Shown here one piece after another: positions 7,293 through 9,682 of a DNA stretch of 9,682 bases. The stretch is from contig JAPTWQ010000076.1 in the NCBI GenBank assembly GCA_028064945.1, positions 1-9,682 of the forward strand, in the 5' to 3' direction. The translations under genes and the position numbers were made by a program. The stretch comes from Nitrospiraceae bacterium (GTDB lineage: Bacteria; Nitrospirota_A; Leptospirillia; Leptospirillales; Leptospirillaceae). The number at the start of each line of letters is the position of its first letter. The stretch's first letter is position 1. The notes beneath the pieces are model-generated. The model saw only the letters and a list, made by a program, of their open reading frames with translations, was not told the origin of the DNA and ran no database searches.

Positions 7293-7303
7293 GTATGCGG
7301 GGT

Positions 7304-7318
7304 CGGGATGTGATCCCG
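7304..7318. repeat. Short inverted repeat between the divergent promoters
   Basis: CGGGAT and ATCCCG (6 bp each) flank a 3-base centre GTG. The site lies 11 bp upstream of the tRNA-Asp -35 and 54 bp upstream of the ybgC -35. It could be a small operator or chance; there is no T-run, so it is not a terminator. Confidence 0.35.
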
Positions 7319-7326
7319 GACACCGT

Positions 7327-7346
7327 TCGGATGGAATCGGATGGAA
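7327..7346. repeat. Exact 10-bp tandem duplication upstream of the ybgC promoter
   Basis: TCGGATGGAA occurs twice in succession (7327-7336, 7337-7346), 26 bp upstream of the ybgC -35 hexamer. The 10-bp period is close to one helical turn, so both copies face the same side of the DNA. Confidence 0.85.
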
Positions 7347-7372
7347 AAAGACGGTTTTCTTCTCCGGAAAAG

Positions 7373-7401
7373 TTGATTCCGAACCGGACCGATGCCATAA
7401 T
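7373..7401 (+). promoter_or_regulatory. Sigma70-type promoter of ybgC, predicted leaderless start
   Basis: TTGATT (7373-7378) and CATAAT (7396-7401) are 17 bp apart, the same -35 and spacing as the tRNA-Asp promoter. Seven bases after the -10 lies the A of the ybgC ATG (7409). With no purine-rich ribosome site in front of that ATG, a leaderless mRNA is the natural reading. Confidence 0.65.
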
Positions 7402-7408
7402 CACTCCC

Positions 7409-7855
7409 ATGGTGACACAGACGGATTTTCGCGTTCGCTATTCCGAAACGGACGGGCAAAGAAGAGCCCATCATTCACACTATCCCGTCTGGTTCGAAAT
7501 GGGCAGGGCCGATTTTTGTCGTCAGGCCGGATTCGATTACAAGCGGCTCGAAGATACCGGATTCTATCTGGTCATCGCCCGGCTCGAATGCCAATATAAG
7601 GCTCCGCTGGAATATGATGACCTTGTGCGGATAGAGACACGCCTCGTGAGCCTTTCACGCAAGTTGATGACGTTCGAGTACCAGGTCGTCAACATGAGCC
7701 GTAACGACACCCCTGCCGGGGAAGGGACAACGGTTCTCGTCTGTGTCGACCGGCAAGGTCGGCCGACTTCCCTGCCTCCGGATGTGAATGATCGTCTTCT
7801 TGCCTGCACCACCCCTGCCGGGGGAAAGATACACGCTTCCTTGCCGGGCGGATAG
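7409..7855 (+). CDS. ybgC: YbgC-type 4HBT (hotdog) acyl-CoA thioesterase
   Basis: Hotdog-fold thioesterases of this family hydrolyse acyl-CoA or acyl-ACP; YbgC itself belongs to the tol locus in proteobacteria. The 148-residue product starts RVRYSETD with the likely catalytic Asp15, followed by HHSHYPVWFEMGRADFCRQAGFDYKRLE (21-48), then VIARLECQYKAPLEYDDLVRIET and a final TVLVCVDRQGRPTSLP strand. The family's usual G-V-V before the HH pair is replaced by R-R-A (18-20). The reading frame is open upstream to 7277, but the family's first strand begins at residue 7 and the promoter sits immediately before 7409, so that ATG is chosen although it has no ribosome site. The stop TAG lies inside the tRNA-Val gene (10-nt overlap). 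The gene is divergent from tolQ, not first in the tol operon as in E. coli. Substrate unknown. Confidence 0.88.
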   Translation: MVTQTDFRVRYSETDGQRRAHHSHYPVWFEMGRADFCRQAGFDYKRLEDTGFYLVIARLECQYKAPLEYDDLVRIETRLVSLSRKLMTFEYQVVNMSRNDTPAGEGTTVLVCVDRQGRPTSLPPDVNDRLLACTTPAGGKIHASLPGG

Positions 7856-7921
7856 CTCAGTCGGTAGAGCGCAGCTCTTACACAGCTGATGTCGCAGGTT
7901 CGAGCCCTGTTCCGCCCACCA
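7846..7921 (+). tRNA. tRNA-Val (anticodon TAC)
   Basis: A complete 76-nt cloverleaf is seen. The acceptor GGGCGGA pairs with TCCGCCC (one G-T pair at the first or last position aside), followed by discriminator A and encoded CCA. The D arm is GCTC/GAGC, the anticodon stem CAGCT/AGCTG encloses loop CTTACAC (anticodon TAC), and the T arm is GCAGG-TTCGAGC-CCTGT. Its first ten bases are also the last codons of ybgC (G-GC, GGA, TAG). queF starts 31 nt after the CCA. No separate promoter is apparent, so it is probably processed from a ybgC-tRNA-queF transcript. Confidence 0.97.
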
Positions 7922-7952
7922 CCACCTCTGTCCCGAACCCCGGAGCAAATCG

Positions 7953-8405
7953 ATGCCTTCTGCGAAAAAAGAAAAGAAAAACCCGGGAAAAAATTTCGCT
8001 CACGGGAAGATGCCCTACGGGGAGATTTCCATCCAGGAAAACCTGCTGGAAAAATGGCCTGCTCCGGAAACGGAGACGCCGCTTGAGATCCGGATATCCT
8101 ATCCGGAATTCACCTGTCTCTGCCCCCGGTCCGGATATCCGGATTTTGCCACAATCCATGTCCGTTATCGTCCTTCGGGCTTTATCGTCGAACTCAAATC
8201 CCTCAAGCTCTATCTGAACAGCTTTCGAAACCGGCCCATCTCCCATGAAGAAACGGCTGCAACACTTTTCAGGGAACTGAAAACCCTCCTTGAACCGGCC
8301 TTCCTGGAGATCGTCGCCGACTTCAACGTGCGCGGAAACGTCAAGACGGTCATCACCCTGCATTCCGGCATGGGAAAAACGCCGGAAAAAGATCGTCTTC
8401 CCTGA
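7953..8405 (+). CDS. queF: NADPH-dependent 7-cyano-7-deazaguanine reductase QueF (short type)
   Basis: QueF reduces the nitrile preQ0 to preQ1, the last free-base step before Tgt inserts it at position 34 of GUN tRNAs (Asp, Asn, His, Tyr). The 150-residue product fits the single-domain type. [16 protein letters not shown] (53-68) holds the nucleophile Cys57 and proton donor Asp64, matching FTSLCPKTGQPDFATI of the Bacillus enzyme from memory. The QueF motif is [15 protein letters not shown] (79-93), with E80 for substrate binding and H98-E99 following. The first 20 residues are lysine-rich and not conserved. The ATG has GGAG at 7-nt spacing (7942-7945). It lies 31 nt behind tRNA-Val, so its mRNA may begin at the tRNA 3' processing site. 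There is no room for, or sign of, a preQ1 riboswitch in that leader. Confidence 0.95.
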   Translation: MPSAKKEKKNPGKNFAHGKMPYGEISIQENLLEKWPAPETETPLEIRISYPEFTCLCPRSGYPDFATIHVRYRPSGFIVELKSLKLYLNSFRNRPISHEETAATLFRELKTLLEPAFLEIVADFNVRGNVKTVITLHSGMGKTPEKDRLP

Positions 8406-8494
8406 GACTCCCGGACAACGGAACCTGCCCTCCCCGGCGGAAGCGCACCATACAAGAACGATCCCGTTGGGAAAGACGGCAGGACCCCGGAGTC
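8406..8494. other. Convergent gap with nested inverted repeats (possible weak bidirectional terminator)
   Basis: Between the queF and GNAT stops, GACTCC-c-GG (8406-8414) can pair with CC-GGAGTC (8487-8494). Inside this, CCTGCC (8424-8429) pairs with GGCAGG (8478-8483), and a small TCCC/GGGA hairpin lies near 8462-8472. No T-run follows on either strand, so it does not fit a standard intrinsic terminator. Rho or RNA stability functions are possible. Confidence 0.3.
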
Positions 8495-8894
8495 ACCCCC
8501 CTTCCAGCACCCACCCTCTTGTATTGCGGACAAAACCGAGACCGGCGTAGTATGAATCAGCGTCCGGTGCCGCAAAAAGCACGATCGTACAGGAAGGGGC
8601 CAGACGAAGTCTCGTTTCCCGGACAAGCGCCTTGCCAATCCCCCTTCTCTGATATTGGACATCGACAGCAAGATCGGCCAGGTAAGCGACGTATGTGAAG
8701 TCCGTCAGCGTGCGGGCGATGCCGACAAGGCGATCGTTGTTCCAGGCGCTCACCGTAAGACTGGCGTTTGTCAGCATCCCCTCAAAGATGTCAGGCCTTC
8801 CGACCGGTCTGCGCTTCCCCAGAGTCGACCGGTGATAGAGATCAATCGCCAGATCCACATCTATTTTCGCGTCGACGCGATACGCGATGCCCAC
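8493..8894 (-). CDS. GNAT-family N-acetyltransferase
   Basis: GNAT enzymes move an acetyl group from acetyl-CoA to an amine; the substrate here is not identifiable. The 133-residue product shows the fold in order: an N-terminal strand-helix region, LTVSAWNNDRLVGIARTLTD (46-65), YLADLAVDVQYQRRGIGKALV (71-91) with the acetyl-CoA pyrophosphate-binding QRRGIG (82-87), and TIVLFAAPDADSYYAGLGFVRN near the end, the usual C-terminal Y-x2-LGF motif. The frame is open upstream to 9170 but would overlap the preceding gene by over 200 nt. The GTG at 8894 has GGGGAG at 7-nt spacing and gives a standard-length domain. It starts 38 nt after the DUF1571-like gene on the same strand, so the two are probably cotranscribed. 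It converges on queF. Confidence 0.86.
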   Translation of the reverse strand: MGIAYRVDAKIDVDLAIDLYHRSTLGKRRPVGRPDIFEGMLTNASLTVSAWNNDRLVGIARTLTDFTYVAYLADLAVDVQYQRRGIGKALVRETRLRLAPSCTIVLFAAPDADSYYAGLGFVRNTRGWVLEGG

Positions 8895-8901
8895 TCGCTG
8901 T

Positions 8902-8907
8902 CTCCCC
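8902..8907 (-). promoter_or_regulatory. Ribosome binding site fixing the GNAT GTG start
   Basis: GGGGAG on the minus strand, inside a longer AGAGGGGAGA, lies seven bases before the GTG at 8894. It supports that start over upstream in-frame alternatives inside the neighbouring gene. Confidence 0.7.
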
Positions 8908-8932
8908 TCTTTTCCGGAACAAAGCAAAACGG

Positions 8933-9682
8933 TTACATGCGGAAAAATCCGGGTGGAAAAATCACATTCTTCCGGCAGTTTTCGTATTCGACCTTTTCCA
9001 TGAACTTCCCCTCGGGGGAGAGGGTTTCCACAAGAACAGGCCATCCGGACTTCCGGTCGAACAGAAGAACCATCCTCCCGAACGTCCGGTGCGCTTCGAC
9101 AACGTCGGGGGCCACATTCAGAACATCGACCGGAACGCCTTTCAGGAGACCGCTCCCCAGATAGGCGCATGACCGGGAAAGACAGGCTGGCCCGAAGATC
9201 CTTCGGTCAAAGCTTAAAAGGTCGGCATGATCGATCGTGTGTCCGTAGCGTGAGACAAGGAGACGGTTGCGGGGAGAAAGCGTGAGGACGAGACCGAGAA
9301 AATCAAAGGGTTTGACCCGAACGGCCCCGTTGTCCGCACGGTAAATCAGTCGGGCTCCCTTTCGGGGACGGATGAGTCCGATCCGGACGTTCTTTTGGGG
9401 ATAGACAACGTCGATCTCCATCCATTCTTCCGGTGTTTTTTCCATAAGACCATAATAGTTTTTCAGGTCGCACCGGTAAGATCGAAGGCCCCGGAGACTT
9501 TTCGAAAAACGCTTTTCGATCGCAAGGGCTTTTGAGTAACTGTATGTCCCGGAGGACGGGATGAAAAAAAAATTCGGAAGAGAATCGAGAAGAAGCCGAT
9601 CTCCGGTCAGGCCCCAGGCCCGATTCGGAAAAACAGACAGGACGGAAAAAAAAGCACCGTCGGGAACAATTTCCACCACAGA
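8933..9682 (-). CDS. DUF1571/LolA-like envelope protein (5' end uncertain, may extend past the window)
   Basis: The minus-strand frame is open from the window edge to a TAA at 8933 (about 249 codons). It resembles the DUF1571 group, whose fold is thought to be like the lipoprotein carrier LolA. LRSYRCDLKNYYGL is followed by paired strands, then RPRKGARLIYRADNGAVRVKP, LSPRNRLLVSRYGHTIDHADLLSF, and a final strand pair LFDRKSGWPVLVETLSPEGKFMEKVEYENC. The conserved G-x-x-x-I-Y and SR-x-G/H-x-I features are what I rely on; I could not run a profile search. A GTG at 9679 could start it, but no ribosome site can be seen in the three remaining bases. The first 55 residues include a hydrophobic stretch (GAFFSVLSVF) that may be the end of a signal peptide whose basic start lies outside. 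Likely periplasmic. It precedes the GNAT gene by 38 nt. Function unknown. Confidence 0.6.
   Translation of the reverse strand, partial: SVVEIVPDGAFFSVLSVFPNRAWGLTGDRLLLDSLPNFFFIPSSGTYSYSKALAIEKRFSKSLRGLRSYRCDLKNYYGLMEKTPEEWMEIDVVYPQKNVRIGLIRPRKGARLIYRADNGAVRVKPFDFLGLVLTLSPRNRLLVSRYGHTIDHADLLSFDRRIFGPACLSRSCAYLGSGLLKGVPVDVLNVAPDVVEAHRTFGRMVLLFDRKSGWPVLVETLSPEGKFMEKVEYENCRKNVIFPPGFFRM

Noticed and set aside
7006..7599. Plus-strand frame containing a [14 protein letters not shown] stretch
   Set aside because: This is the well-known translation of the complement of a tRNA (here tRNA-Asp), a common false protein in databases.
7922..7952. Possible preQ1 riboswitch in front of queF
   Set aside because: The leader is only 31 nt after tRNA-Val and shows neither the aptamer hairpin nor the A-rich tail.
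8130..8142. 12-bp palindrome around TCCGGATATCCGGA in queF
   Set aside because: It encodes the conserved catalytic-loop residues S-G-Y-P-D and matches the window-wide TCCGGA bias; no independent role is needed.
7655..8363. Minus-strand frames with EQGSNLRHQ and [10 protein letters not shown] stretches
   Set aside because: Both are translations across the complement of tRNA-Val and antisense to ybgC and queF.
8895..9170. N-terminal extension of the GNAT protein upstream of 8894
   Set aside because: It would overlap the DUF1571-like gene by more than 200 nt, is not GNAT-like, and the GTG at 8894 has an excellent ribosome site.
1..9682. Mobile element, CRISPR array or phage remnant
   Set aside because: I saw no transposase or integrase motif, no terminal inverted repeats, no tRNA-end duplication that would mark an attachment site, and no regularly spaced repeats.

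Overview
This window is compact, moderately GC-rich housekeeping DNA from a Gram-negative (diderm) bacterium. It carries the Tol envelope motor (tolQ, tolR, a tolA/tonB-type gene, tolB, cpoB), mutL and miaA, a YbgC-type thioesterase, queF, and two tRNA genes. The strong bias for TCCGGA-containing codons, the short TonB-like TolA and the gene order suggest an acidophile of the Nitrospirota/Leptospirillum kind, but that placement is an impression and not a database result. I see no insertion sequence, phage gene, CRISPR array or rRNA.

Left block, minus strand, positions 1 to 6796. Six complete genes and one cut by the window edge run in one direction: tolQ, tolR, tolA-like, tolB, cpoB, mutL, miaA (partial). 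Spacing is tight: tolQ/tolR 7 nt, tolR/tolA 6 nt, tolA/tolB an 11-nt overlap, tolB/cpoB 40 nt, cpoB/mutL 81 nt, mutL/miaA a one-base TGATG overlap. No intrinsic terminator was recognised between them. The block therefore looks like one long transcription unit joining envelope constriction and integrity (Tol), mismatch repair (MutL) and tRNA A37 prenylation (MiaA). The pal gene, which usually follows tolB, is absent here, and CpoB carries a lipobox.

Middle, 6797 to 7408. A 363-nt stretch without a convincing gene lies between tolQ and tRNA-Asp(GTC). It holds two exact tandem duplications (9 bp and 13 bp). tRNA-Asp is on the minus strand with a very good sigma70-type promoter (TTGATT, 17 bp, TATGAT). 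Divergent from it, 80 bp away, is a second promoter of the same design (TTGATT, 17 bp, CATAAT) that would start transcription on the ATG of ybgC.

Right block. On the plus strand, ybgC, tRNA-Val(TAC) and queF appear to form one small unit. The ybgC stop codon is the conserved T8-A9-G10 of the tRNA-Val gene, so the coding region and the tRNA overlap by 10 nt. Converging on queF from the right edge are a DUF1571/LolA-like envelope protein (partial) and a GNAT acetyltransferase, probably a pair.

I found no obviously new multi-gene system. The most unusual points are the ybgC/tRNA-Val overlap with its RNA-processing consequences, the apparently leaderless ybgC transcript, the lack of pal with a lipoprotein CpoB, and the cluster of short tandem duplications around tRNA-Asp.
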